Positions 1 through 11,600 of a DNA stretch of 64,000 nt are shown here, piece after piece. Every line of letters begins with the position of its first letter. Position 1 is the first letter of the stretch. Made by a program: the position numbers and the translations under genes. The notes beneath the pieces are model-generated. The model saw only the letters and a program-made list of their open reading frames with translations, was not told the origin of the DNA and ran no database searches. This stretch comes from Cyanodermella asteris (lineage: Eukaryota; Ascomycota; Lecanoromycetes; Ostropales; Stictidaceae), in assembly GCA_900618795.1 (NCBI GenBank), contig UYJD01000002.1, positions 2,363,077 through 2,427,076 on the forward strand, given 5' to 3'.

Positions 1-2914
1 CTTTTCCGTGCTTACATCCAAAGCTCCTGGCTCATGATCAAAGGTTCTTTTACACATGTTCGTTTGCGACTATTTTTGTTTTTGTATTTTTTCTGGAAGC
101 TGGACTGAATTGCAATTGTGAACCGCGTGCCGCGATGCATGTATTTGCCAATGTCGCGTGTGATTTGCATGTTGCTGGCAGTCGAGTGCCTGAGGTCGGA
201 TACTTATTCAGGGAATGATGGTAATTCGGCTTTGGGTGTCCTCGAGCGGGACCTCTGACTTGCGATGCTGAGTTCGCCGAGCATCAAAATGGCGCGCAGT
301 GATACTTCTTGCATCGTTGTCTGTCACGAGGAAAGGTCAGTGGCCCGTCTTTGGACTTCTCGATGCTCTGGTCAGTGGTTGCGAAGGCAATAGAGGGGAC
401 TGCCGCTGTACCTACCATAAGCGCCAAAAGCTTGCAACTTGGTGCAGATTCTCATTGCTAGCGATGAGACGGCAGATGGTCAAGAGCAGAGCCGAGCTAC
501 GAAGCTCTCCTTATGTCGCACTAGTCAATGTCAAGCGAGAACGGTCGTCTGATCAGTCATCCAGCCGCTTGGCGATATGAGAGTCTCGTTCAATGGCACC
601 CCTGAAATGCGGGTATAAAGGAGCATGCGGGTGGTCGATCGTGATTGTCTCCGATCAGGGCGTCAGTGGCTTACTCAGGCCGCAGGTCTTTCCTACCAAG
701 AAGGTAATGGTGCGTTCGGAGGTGCTAAAGAGAGCCTCCAGCCGAGAAAGCCTTACAAGCGGTATCAATCGTGCCTGCAGTGGTGGGATTCATGGCCCGA
801 GGGGATCGACGGTCTTCGGGTAGTCCACGGTACTGGTGAACACGTCGGCGGAGATTGAGGCTCTTTTCAGCAGAACAGCTTGGCTATACTAGTAGCTTCT
901 GAACTCCAGCTTTCGCTTTCGGATCGATTTGGTCATCTTCCCCGCGATATACCGTGCCTGATTGTGTGGCCATAGAACTGCCTTGGAGACGTTCGAACAC
1001 ATGGTTCCTTATGGTGCCTGTATCGACAGTCGACGATGAAGCTTTCGCGTCGCACATCATCAGCCTCCGTAGTTAGCATTGCTCCACACACCAGCTCGAC
1101 CATGGAGACTCAAATCCTGCTGACGATTACGACAGCATTGTCATTGGCTTCCGACGTGCAATGTGGTGTTGTCTCGGAGCGCACGGCGCAGAGCAGGCCC
1201 AGAACTGTGTCTTGACTTCATCATCCATTCTCTTGGCAACGCCCGAACGTCGTCGACCGCCGGTCGCAGAAGCAAAATCTTCTCCCTTCCACCTCCACCT
1301 CCACGATCGGACAGCGACTTGCAGAGGTGCGAGACTGCTTACGCTTTCCTGTAGTTCCTTGTTGTCCCAACCTGCCTCGCATTTTCGGAAACGAGATACT
1401 GTCCTGCGGCTGGAGCCCCTCATCGAGACACGCGCCGACAACCACCACTTGCAGCTCCTGCAGCGTCCAGAATAGCTTCAAAGGACGGCTCCAAGGCCCA
1501 GATCGTCCGTTGCTTGTGGCGATAGCGTCTTGAGGTTCTCCCGTCTTCCATATGACTTGTGTGAACGAATCGAGACGCATTATGCGCGAACAAGCTTCTT
1601 TATCGGTATTTGGGCAACCGCCAAAAATCCAATCTGTATTTACATGCAAAAACAAGATTAATTGCGTTACAGTATGGCTTGAAAACCTCTCGACGGCCAC
1701 GAGACGACACGTTTGCGAGCCATCATGTATGCCGATCTCACCTGAGATGTTAGCTGCGGCGTGGAGAAGCTACGACGACCACTGTCATACCAATCTTATT
1801 CTTTGTTCACAACACAACACCGTGCGAGCTCGATCCTCTAATCTCGATAGGGCTTTCGCATCCTCAGGCTCGCTTAATTCGAACCTTGTGGTCTGTTGAG
1901 CGAGACATCAGACATCAGACATCAGCCGTCTGGAGACTGGAGTATTTTTGACCCATGAAAAGCTTCATGGAAGCTTTGGCCTTAATGACGCCCAGACATC
2001 CGCACAATGCTCCTCCAAGATAGGCAGTGTCCGCATGGCGCGAGGAGGCTTGTCTCAGCTTGTGGGCACAGCTTTTCTTGTCCTTCAACTGTGCTGTTGC
2101 CAGTGCAGTCAAGAGATGTCTTGACTACATGTCGTATTTGGCTGCCGATATGAGGCTTCTGTAATGGCGTTGCCATGTGTCAACAAACTGGGTGCTATAT
2201 GCCCCTGTGGACGCATCATGCAGCTGTCAAATTAGGTAAGCTTGCATGTACCTGCAGCGGCCCCTTGCAGACCCCCAAATTGGCAGCTCATCAGGCCAAA
2301 ATGGTCGTCTGAGAATGCCCCGCCTCTGGAAGTGTTGATCAAGCTGCGCCGTCTGACTCAGATGAGACTGGACCACTCAAAGCTCACGCGCTCTCGAGCT
2401 CCTCAAAGATTGATTGTCCACTTTCAGTCCCGCCCTTGACCAGATCTCGAGCTCCCACCGCCCAATGCTGAAGCTGTGCTTATGCCCTTTGTTGATGACT
2501 TGTCTGAGATGCATCCATGGATACATGTGGCGACTCTGTGAGATAGCGAACCATCTGGCGCGCGTGCCTGCTATGTTGCCAATATGGTGGCTTGATGACT
2601 TGTCTCACAATGGCCTCTGGCTACCTCTGAAGTCATGGAGGAAATTGTGGGATTGCTGTTACGAGCTATGTTGGTCCGAAGCAGTGACCCGCTGCGCTGC
2701 TGTTGACAGTCGACATCTGGAAGGTTTGCTGGAAGTCGAGCTGCTTCAACTCAGCAGGCTCAAATGCTACTTAAGCGCCTGTTTCCCATGCTCTCCTCTC
2801 GTCTTGCTCATCAGCAGCGACACTACCTGTTGACCACCCTCTTTTCTCCCTCGGGATTTGTTCTTTGTATACTAACAGTCAGCTAACATCCTTGCCTAAT
2901 TATCAACCGCAGTC
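1..2914. other. Region without recognisable gene
   Basis: Only short open frames are present and most of them begin at non-ATG codons. None gives a protein family I recognise. A short GACATCA triplication lies near 1904-1926. The last few hundred bases are probably promoter and 5' leader of the WSC gene. A GTATAC...CTAAC...CAG pattern at 2867-2912 could be a small 5'-UTR intron ending just before the ATG. Confidence 0.5.
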
Positions 2915-5024
2915 ATGGCTTTCAAGTACTTGCCAGTGCTCATGGCAGCTGCCGCCAACGCTCAGATTCTTCCAGGAGGGAACGTGGGAGGGGGTATTCT
3001 TCCCGATCCAATCCTCACTATCGGCAGTCTCACTCTGTATGTCGCTTGCAAGCCCGGATCGATTTCTAAAACTGACATTTATCAGGGGAGGTGGTGGTGG
3101 AGGAGGAGGTGTCATTCCCACCAATGTTGGTGAGCTGACCAGCGTTCTCGGGGCGACCAGCGTTTTGGGCGATAATCCTATTGTCACCAGCGTCATTGGA
3201 GATATCACCAGTGCTATTGGAGGAGGCGAACCTATCCCGACGTCTGTCATCGGCGCGATCACCAGCGCTCTGCCGACTGACGTTATTGGCGAGGTCACCG
3301 ATCTTCTCCCGACTTCTGTCCTTGGAGATGTTACGTCCCTTGTCGGCGATGTCACCAGCCTGTTGGGTGATCCCACTGACGTCCCTGGCGCCGTTATCAC
3401 GGCCATAACCTCTTTGATTGGAGAGGGTGTCGACCCTGGTGCTATCGTGAGCGATATCACCTCGCTGCTCGGCGGCGAGGCCTCGCAGATTGTTGGTGAT
3501 CTGACTGGTGCTGTCGGATCTTTGACAAGCGCCATCGGCGACAACGGCGTCATCGGCGAGTTGACATCTATTGTTGGCCAAGTGACATCGATCATCCTGG
3601 GCGGAGGTGGCGATGCCACTACCACAACTGGTGTTCTCACCGTCCCCACGGCGACGTCTCTGTCGACCTTCGATGGCACCACCTTGACTTCCATATCTGC
3701 CGGACCTAACGGAACCGCCACTTTCGAGACGACCGTTGCCCCAACTACGTTGCCCGTCATTTTGAATGCCACAAGCACTGGCCTTATTGTCAACGCTACC
3801 TCATCGACAAGCTTCTCTGGCTTCTCCAGTACGAACTCCGTTCCAGATGTCACGAACCCGATCGTTGGAACCACCATGACCAGCCTGACTGCCACTGCCA
3901 CTGCCACACCAACATCGACCGCCGGCGCCGTGGCAGGCCCTCTCAACGACAACACCGCCTTCAACTACGAGGGTTGCTTTGCTGCCTACATTCTTGGCAC
4001 ACCTGCTCTTGACAGGGGCTCATTCTTCCAGCGCGAGGACCTGACCATCGAGATGTGCGGTTCCATGTGCCAGGGCGAGAATACCTTCGGTATCATCGGC
4101 GGCGAAGCCTGCTTTTGCGGCGAGAACCTTGGCGCTACCAAGATCGACGACTCGAACTGCGCTATTCCCTGCATTGGCGACGATAGCCAGGCTTGCGGTG
4201 GCTTTACGGAATTCAGCACCTACTCCTACCGCAACCGCGCCTCTACAGTGCAGAAGCGTCAAGCTCCGCGTGCTAGCACCGATCTTGAGACTACGTCTAG
4301 CGCTGAGCAGGTTGGTTTCGCTTATAACGGCTGCTACAACCTCGTCGAGGACGACGTCGACGCTGCTCCTGCCCCTGCTGACGGTATCTACGAGAACAGC
4401 CTGGCGCTGACCCCCGACAGTTGCGCCACCTACTGTGACGGCTACAGCTACTTCGGTCTCTACTTCGGCCAGGCCTGTATCTGCGCCAACGACCTCGGTG
4501 CCCGCACTCAGGTCCCTCTCCAAGACACGCCGTCCTTCTGCAACGTCGAGTGCACTGGTGCCAACGATACGATCTGCGGCGGCGGCTCCCATTTGAGTGT
4601 CTACTCCCGCATCGAGCGTGACATCCCCGTCGTCTCCTCTGCTGCTCCCTCCACCGTCACCGTCACCGCCCAGGCGCCGACCGTGACCCAGACCGTCACA
4701 GTCGGCTCTGGCAACGGTGTCCAGATCCCCGCCACCGTGACCTCGACTGTCGTCTTCCCGGCTCAGACCGTCTACCTGAACCCCGACGGCAGCGTCCCCG
4801 CCAACAGCGGCCCCAAGCCGGTCACCACCACCGTTTACGCCGCTACTCAGACCATCTACCTCAACCCCGACGGATCAATTGCCGGCACCTCTTCCGGAGG
4901 ATCTGGCAGCTTTGGCCCCGGTAGCTCCGGCTCCGGCTCCGGCGGATCTGGCGTCGCTGCCCCCGGCAGCGGTGCTGGCAGTGCTCCTTTGCCCACTGTC
5001 ACCGTCACAGTCAACCAGTGCTAA
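2915..5024 (+). CDS. Secreted protein with hydrophobic TS(V/I)(I/L)G repeats and two WSC domains
   Basis: Two exons, 2915-3036 and 3086-5024, joined over a 49-nt intron (GTATGT donor, CTGAC branch, ATCAG acceptor), give 686 residues. The ATG is followed by a signal peptide (MAFKYLPVLMAAAANAQ). Residues about 40-220 form a Gly-run-led stretch of irregular repeats of the type TSVIGDITSAIG. After a Thr/Ser-rich stretch come two WSC domains with regularly spaced cysteines (about 330-423 and 450-551). The tail is rich in TVTVT and contains two copies of YLNPDGS. WSC domains are thought to bind carbohydrate in fungal wall sensors and secreted lectin-like proteins. No transmembrane segment or GPI-type hydrophobic C-terminus is visible (it ends TVTVTVNQC), so a secreted wall-associated protein is inferred rather than a Wsc1-type sensor. 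The function of the repeat stretch is unknown. Confidence 0.88.
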
Positions 5025-5852
5025 ACTCGTAGCACCAATGATTGCCGGCTCGACGGATGACAGGAGTCTGTCCACTCCTTCATAGCCTCACGGCCACACA
5101 CACACACACGCGCGCGCGTTGTATTTCATTGGTCAGTCAGATGGGCGGCGTTGACTTCACTGCCCCAACTATTGGTGACGAACATATTAATTTTGTACAT
5201 TATTGCCCATGTACACACTTTGAATACATGAATAATACTTTGCGAAACGTTGACTTTCTTTGATCTCGCACCACTGTTCGTAACCCCATAAAAATCTTTT
5301 TTTTGACTGCTGCGCCAAGATCTGCGTTTGGTGACATGGAGTTGCCCGGAGGAGCGATTGTCTCACTCTGGTCTACGACACAACCCGCATGGCGAACCGG
5401 CGACCTTCCGAATCGGGACGGCGTCCGATTTGGGCTGGCAGACCATAAAATTTGAGCTACAAAGCCGGATGGTGTGTTCTGTTATTCGTGATACGCTCTG
5501 GTCGTGGTAAAGACATTGTCTTTGAATACCAGCCTTGGAAGGTGTCTACATTTCTCTAAGCATCATTGATGGGCCTCCACGGTCTCCGACGACGAGTCGG
5601 GTCGATCGACGACCTGATTGGCGCACGGTCAATCGGAAAAAGGCTGCGAATTGTCTCAGGCGAGTGCATTTTGCAGCCAGGAAATGCATTCTCGATAGTA
5701 CAAGAGTGGGGTAGCGATGCAGTATATGGATATTGATCTTTGATGCAACAGCTCAAAGTGTATGACAGGTTTCAACGCTATACGCGTTCGCTCACAGCAT
5801 CGTTGCACAAAGATCCCCGAGAAGTTTCCTCCTTGCCATCATCCACAAATTC
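5025..5852. other. Convergent intergenic region
   Basis: This lies between the 3' ends of the WSC gene and the GTPase gene. It holds their presumed 3' UTRs, including a dinucleotide tract near the left end. No protein family is recognisable in either strand. Confidence 0.6.
5095..5118. repeat. (CA)n/(CG)n microsatellite
   Basis: A run of CA dinucleotides passes directly into a run of CG dinucleotides in the 3' flank of the WSC gene. Alternating purine-pyrimidine tracts of this kind can adopt Z-DNA, but nothing here shows a role. Confidence 0.85.
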
Positions 5853-8612
5853 TCATCCGTGTATCGCAATGATCTTCCCCACGTATCCGTCCAGTCCTCC
5901 TGTCCCCTCTCCACCCTGCTCAGGCATGACCAAAACCTTTGAACCGACCTCAATGTACTCGCGGCTTCCCAACAACTGGAAGAAGACCTCAATGTTCTTA
6001 TGCTTGACATCCCCACGAGGCCCATGTAGCGAGGCACCACCAGTTTCCGTCCCGTTGTCCAGCTGAAAGACATCTTCGTCTTGATGATCGCCGTGATCAT
6101 CGCTAGGCATAGCTAGTCCAACAGTAACCACTTTGACTTGCGCGCGGATGCAGCCGACGTACACAAAGAATCTCGCCCCAGGCTCCATCATTGTATAAGT
6201 CTCAATGTCGAACGAGACCTTGAACGCGCTGCACGAGACGACGCGCGCCATGCTGTCGCCTGGGTGGTCGTCAAGCACCAGCACCATGCCCTTTCGAGGT
6301 ACCGTCTTCGGCTCGTTGCCGGGTTCGAATGTGATTCCGATTGTCGCCGCTTGACCTTCGAAGCTGCTTTGGACGGGAAGCCGCAAGTTCCGTAAGCTGA
6401 CGACTCGGACTCTGTACCATTCGGACACCGTGCTTGCAACATCTTCCTCGGCCTTGACGTCTGGACGGTCGCCGGCGATATCTTCGGACGACCTTCTACG
6501 GCGCGGCCCGAGTCTGGATGACCTTCTCATTGCTATCTCGTGGTCCGTCACTGGAAAGCTGGCGGCTCGTCTGCCGTCAAGCGGTGGTCGAGGATCATTC
6601 GTCCAGAGTTGTTCTGAAAACGGGCCCAACAGGAGCTCGTCGCCGACACTAACAGAACCACGACGAAGCAGGCCGCTTAAGACGAAGATTCGATCGATCG
6701 AGCCAGTTGATTTGCTTTGCTGCTTTACAAACAGCTCGTCCACTTCGAACAGAACTTGCGGAACGATGCGCACTGCGGTGAAGTCGCCATTTTGAACCTG
6801 ACTACGCTCTTCCCCCTCTTCCACATCAGAAGGCAATGGTAAGCCTTGCAGAAGAGCATGAAGCTTGGTAATCCCGGCGCCTGTGACCGCACTTGTGAAG
6901 AGCACAGGGACAAGTGAGGCATGGTCTGACTTGTTAGACTTGAGCATTGTCTCTACCTCATGAATGTCGGCGCTCGGAATGGACTGCAAGTCTTTCTCTG
7001 CTCGTATAGCCTCGGATGGTGTCAGAAGATGCGGCTTTCGGCCAGCTGCTTTCAGTACGGTAAACACTCTGGAGCATGTTTCCCTCAAGCCGTGGCGTGT
7101 AGCTAGGTCATACTTGGTGATTAAGACGACCAAGGGCAAATTAAGCTTGAGACTGAGCTTGAGATGCGCGATTGCCAAACTCGCTGCGGAGCTGGTATGG
7201 TCATCGCCTGTCTCAAGCATTCGATGCTCGCCATCTTCAAGTTGACTCTCTTGCGTATACCTAGAAGCAATGCAGCAAAAAGTCCAGTGCGGCTGCCAGG
7301 CCATCAGGCTGCGCACGATGGTACGACGGAAGCGAGGGTGGCCGGCCGAATCTGTTGACAAGACCAGGCGACCGCCTTCGGCCATATTGTGCACATCTGT
7401 CCAAGACTCAACATTGTCGCACGCATAATTCACCACGTTACCATTGTCCTTCGAGTAACCCAACAGCTCGTGCGCTACGGAACTGGTGACGCCACTTGCG
7501 ATCTCATGGCGATGTTTGAGTAGCGTGAGCCTGCTTTTGCCACGCGCATTATCTAATGTAGATGCTAGTAACGTGCCAAGAAGTGATGACTTGCCAGAGG
7601 TAGTGCTTCCAGTGAGAGAAATCCTCATTTGTTCGGTCTGCTGGGTGGACAGATTTGTGAGCACATCACCTCGCAGATGGCGTGCCTGGCTTTCAAGAGG
7701 AGTTTCCGCCAATGTGCCGTGAGTATGTACAGCGATGGCTGGCAGAACGAGTGCTTCTACCACCACGAGATCCTCCATGGTACGGGGAATCGACGTACCG
7801 TTCAATCCCGAAGCAACTGAACGTTGGGTAGGTGCGGATGAGGAGGTGGCTGTGGCGGACCCCTTCTGACACTTACCGACGACAACAGCTCGCACGATAC
7901 TGACATTACAGCCTATACTGGCTGCCATCGCCCGAAGATTGGTCAAACTCTCTGACATTTCGCTGCGAGTCAAGCCTATCAGCGCACCATCATCATTGAC
8001 ACCAATTTCGTATATGGCTCCCTGACTCTCCTCGATACCGGATAAAGGTTTCTCTGGGCGTATGGGAGCATTTAGCCGCCCACTTGAAGCGTCTGGTAGG
8101 TTGGGGATGACAAGATGGGCCGTGGAGGATGCATGATACGGCGAGGACTGCTGCAAACGCCAAAGCAACTGGGTCGTCAAGTGTTGCAACCTGTTCTGCC
8201 GGGAATGCTGACTCGGAGCACTTCCGGACGCTCCATGCTGGACAAAGACTTTACCGACAAGATAGGCACTCGCAGGAGACGTGGTCGGTGGGCTCACAGT
8301 TTGGCTTGGGTTGCGAAGCGCTCGTGGATTGGAGTTCAGGTCTCCGGTCGAGCTGTAGTGAAGACGCTCCCTCGGTCTGAGCAGGAGATGTAGTTTGTAT
8401 TCGACTGGTCCGATCTGCGGCTCTGCATCCAAGTATGTCATGTCATGATCCGAAAGATTGGTGAGCAGAGGCACGTCAAGGCCGCCAAGCCGGTGAACGT
8501 TGCCACCGCTGAACGGAGATGGTGCTTGGCGCACAGCCGGGTGCTCGGGATCTCTCGTCCAAGGAGATGAGACCCTAGGCGGATCTGGATCATATGTGAA
8601 TATGGATGCCAT
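5853..8612 (-). CDS. GTPBP1/GTPBP2-like translational GTPase
   Basis: A single exon of 919 residues. The open frame extends ten codons upstream to a TTG, but the first ATG (MASIFTYDPDPPR) is at 8612 and is taken as the start. The GTPase signature is complete: P-loop GSTTSGKSS at about 333, DSAGH (G3) at about 417 and TKYD (G4) at about 497. Downstream are EF-Tu-like beta-barrel regions (domain II around RIVPQVLFEVDELF; a domain III-like segment ending in VGKIIAIHG). This order matches the EF-Tu-related GTPBP1/2 family, which in animals acts in ribosome rescue and RNA surveillance. The length exceeds the animal proteins because of a long N-terminal region and insertions. The fungal role is not established from sequence. 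It converges with the WSC gene. Confidence 0.85.
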   Translation of the reverse strand: MASIFTYDPDPPRVSSPWTRDPEHPAVRQAPSPFSGGNVHRLGGLDVPLLTNLSDHDMTYLDAEPQIGPVEYKLHLLLRPRERLHYSSTGDLNSNPRALRNPSQTVSPPTTSPASAYLVGKVFVQHGASGSAPSQHSRQNRLQHLTTQLLWRLQQSSPYHASSTAHLVIPNLPDASSGRLNAPIRPEKPLSGIEESQGAIYEIGVNDDGALIGLTRSEMSESLTNLRAMAASIGCNVSIVRAVVVGKCQKGSATATSSSAPTQRSVASGLNGTSIPRTMEDLVVVEALVLPAIAVHTHGTLAETPLESQARHLRGDVLTNLSTQQTEQMRISLTGSTTSGKSSLLGTLLASTLDNARGKSRLTLLKHRHEIASGVTSSVAHELLGYSKDNGNVVNYACDNVESWTDVHNMAEGGRLVLSTDSAGHPRFRRTIVRSLMAWQPHWTFCCIASRYTQESQLEDGEHRMLETGDDHTSSAASLAIAHLKLSLKLNLPLVVLITKYDLATRHGLRETCSRVFTVLKAAGRKPHLLTPSEAIRAEKDLQSIPSADIHEVETMLKSNKSDHASLVPVLFTSAVTGAGITKLHALLQGLPLPSDVEEGEERSQVQNGDFTAVRIVPQVLFEVDELFVKQQSKSTGSIDRIFVLSGLLRRGSVSVGDELLLGPFSEQLWTNDPRPPLDGRRAASFPVTDHEIAMRRSSRLGPRRRRSSEDIAGDRPDVKAEEDVASTVSEWYRVRVVSLRNLRLPVQSSFEGQAATIGITFEPGNEPKTVPRKGMVLVLDDHPGDSMARVVSCSAFKVSFDIETYTMMEPGARFFVYVGCIRAQVKVVTVGLAMPSDDHGDHQDEDVFQLDNGTETGGASLHGPRGDVKHKNIEVFFQLLGSREYIEVGSKVLVMPEQGGEGTGGLDGYVGKIIAIHG

Positions 8613-11600
8613 GTTTTGGAGGCAGCACTCTGTTTCTGGCAAGAGAGGGCCGTCCTCTCCGCTGTGCGAGGGTCAACAATCAATACCCTGTTTTTCGCCG
8701 TAGTCGTGCTATTCGTTTCGATTGTAGATAAGCGAGGGTGTTTGTGTGCGTGAAATTTATTCTAAAGAGCTAATTCTGTAGCTGCACCATCTTGAGGGCA
8801 GTTAAATCAGTAGAGTGAACAGACCAGAGTGTTGGGGGTGGCCTGGGGCGGTATCTCGCACGGAGCGAGAACAAGGTGAACTTGGCGTTTAGTTGCCGTC
8901 AGACTGGGCCATTATAGATACAAGTAATCAACTGAGATGCGAGACGGAAATGTGCGATGGACCAAGCAGCTTGTCGTTTGACAGGCTGGTTTGTTGAAGA
9001 TATTTAAATGTTGGTGGTGAGTCAGTCGCAGGCAGGCAACCGTGGGTCTTGGCGCGAATCATCCATCTGAAGCGACAACCGACAACCACCTTTGACCTTC
9101 AGCGGTAAGGCTACGACAAAAATTTCAATGCATCTGTCGCTGTCGATGCTTGGAGCACGCAGATAGCATGCATCCAATCGATTGAAACATTGTTGTTTCT
9201 CCACATTCGATGACCTCCATGACCATGATATTATTTCACGACCTCAAAAGATCATTCCATTGCCTGAATTAAAGTTTGAGATCTCCTGTTAACCGGGGAA
9301 CAAATGTGGCACAACTTTCACATCAGATGATCAACATCCAAACGGCACAACTGCGGACAATTACGGACAGTTGTAAGCTATACGCCACTTGAACGACCTC
9401 ATGTCGAGGGTCTGAGACAAGTTACCAGGACCTTGATTCGTCCACCGACCACAAGTCCAACATTGCCGGCGGACATGAATGCAGAACCAACAAGGCTTCG
9501 GCAGACGGCAGGTACAGAAAGATGGACACCACCTTCGCTACCGAATGCCTTTAGGTTCCACCATCGTCGCACAGTCGAACAGGACTCGGAGTAAACGCCT
9601 GTTGCTCCGACGGTAAGCGGTCTCGCTGCGTCGCAGCAACAATTCCACGCCCATGGAAGAGACTCTGCAAGACTGCGATGCGGTGGGTTCTACTGTGCAT
9701 GCTTCTGACCAGGGCTTTTGGTGTCTTCGCTGTCACCAACTTGTAACGTTTGAGGTTCCGCTGCACCGCGACGTCGACAGTTGGAAACTGACGCGCGTGC
9801 CGGTGCACTTAGCTAGATACCTGATGCTCACCAGAGATGGCCCGTTTCATGTGGAACCGACCACGCTGTGCCATGTTGTCGCGATGGCCTGAGTAGAACT
9901 TGTGTCACAATACGATGCGGCGAACCAGGGCGGTTGCGTACGACTCCCGGATGGTTTGCATATTTGGCTGAATAAATGCGGTTTGCTGTACGACCATATA
10001 CTGACAAAGCACAGCTTGATTCCTCTCTGCATTCGGGCCGGGCAATATCTACGAGGCGCGAGCTTTGACGTTTTGCTAAGAATATGTACGAGGCATGTCA
10101 TTGGCGTTTGTTGACTGCACTTTCTCACTTTAGGGTGCCTGTTTTCGCGCTGCTCGATACAGCTGATTTTTATTGGCGAGATGTTGACAAGCTCCTGCTT
10201 CTCAAAGCTTCTAAGCTCTTCTCCAGCATCCAGGATCTATGAGAAGTGCCAGAACAGGAGCAATTTTGTCGATGGATCTGGTTCCGCGCAGACTAGCCCT
10301 TTTCCAGCCCAAAATTTCCTCATTACATCTTTGCCGGGTCCATCCCTGTCGTCCTGATCACCGAAAGCTCCACATCTGGTCTGAGCTCCTGCCCAGTGAC
10401 GGCTCATACGTACGTAGCCATGATTGCTATCACGGCTTCACCGACAGAGCGGGGCGCATGCCGCATGAGCCACCGCCGGCCAGCAGCAACTGTCAAACTA
10501 GTAGCGGCGGGGGTGTGCACCGGTATTGCGAATCCTGCCAGGACTATGACAGCGGCCTTGCCATAGTTTAATGCATGCCGGATGAGCCTGGCGCGGCTGA
10601 TGAGGTACCGTCTATTCTCACTGCATGAGCTCTGACGGAAAGCCGGACCGGAAGAGCCGGTTGTGTTTCGCTGAAATCCGGAAAAAGGCGGTAGCAAGCA
10701 CAAGGTAAGGAAATTAGCTGCGATTGCAATTGTGAAACTTGACAGGCGACGATGAGGGCGGCACTCGATGATATCGCGTCAGCTCTGACTCCACGCGTTG
10801 GACTGACTTCATGCTGCCCTTCCAAGAGATTTGAAAACCAAAGAATGTCCTTGAAGATTGTTGGGCGTTCGCAGGTGAGACTTGCCCGGCAGGGAAAGGG
10901 TCGACGCAAGTGTCCACGACTTTCGTGCCCGTCTATGATTCAGCAAATCCCAAGTAGTGCTGTAATCTCTCTCGTCAAAAGGAATTTGCGTCTTTCAGTG
11001 CGCATAAAGCCTGCGTAGGTCAAACAAGCATCCTTGTAACCCGTCAGAGTCCACTACAGTACTTGACTTGTCCCAGCGGACAGATCTACAAGACAGACCC
11101 CATGGCAATCACTCACAAGCTCACGGCCCTCTATTCGCTATCTGACCACAAATAACCGGACTTGCTCGCGGCCATGGCGATTTCGAAAATAACAGGCCTG
11201 TCGTGGTGTTTGCATTCGAACCATTGTCACATTTCCCATGCAACTTTCCAGTGGCAAGCCCGTAGGGCGGGCTGCTTGTACAGTGAATGGTTTCTCCATT
11301 TCAAATATCCCGCAGTTCGACAGAAGGGAAGTTCTTACCGGGACAACACGCACGATGGAGCTGGGAGTGTTGTGCCTGCATTTGCGTGGCAGCAGTGTCA
11401 CCAGGCTAGTTCGCAAGCTGAGCGACTAGTCAGGGGCTGACACCTCAGCGCAGTCACTTGGGCAGGTGTGAATACAGGCGTAGTGGTTGGGGGTCGTTGG
11501 GGGCCAATGGAGAAGCATCGGTCCACTGAAGCCTTTCTCCCACTAGGCCGTCGCCATCTCATCAGGAGCAAGAAAGCCATGCTAGCTGATACTGACTCCC

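Noticed and set aside
1221-1700. 159-codon minus-strand frame
   Set aside because: Starts at GTG, has no motif, and is contradicted by overlapping frames of similar size on the other strand.
2903-3964. 353-codon open frame on the minus strand across the WSC gene
   Set aside because: It is antisense to the repeat region and results from repeated GC-rich codons; it has no known motif and the plus-strand protein is clearly real.
8613-8642. Ten-codon upstream extension of the GTPase
   Set aside because: It begins at TTG; the first ATG is at 8612 and gives a normal start.
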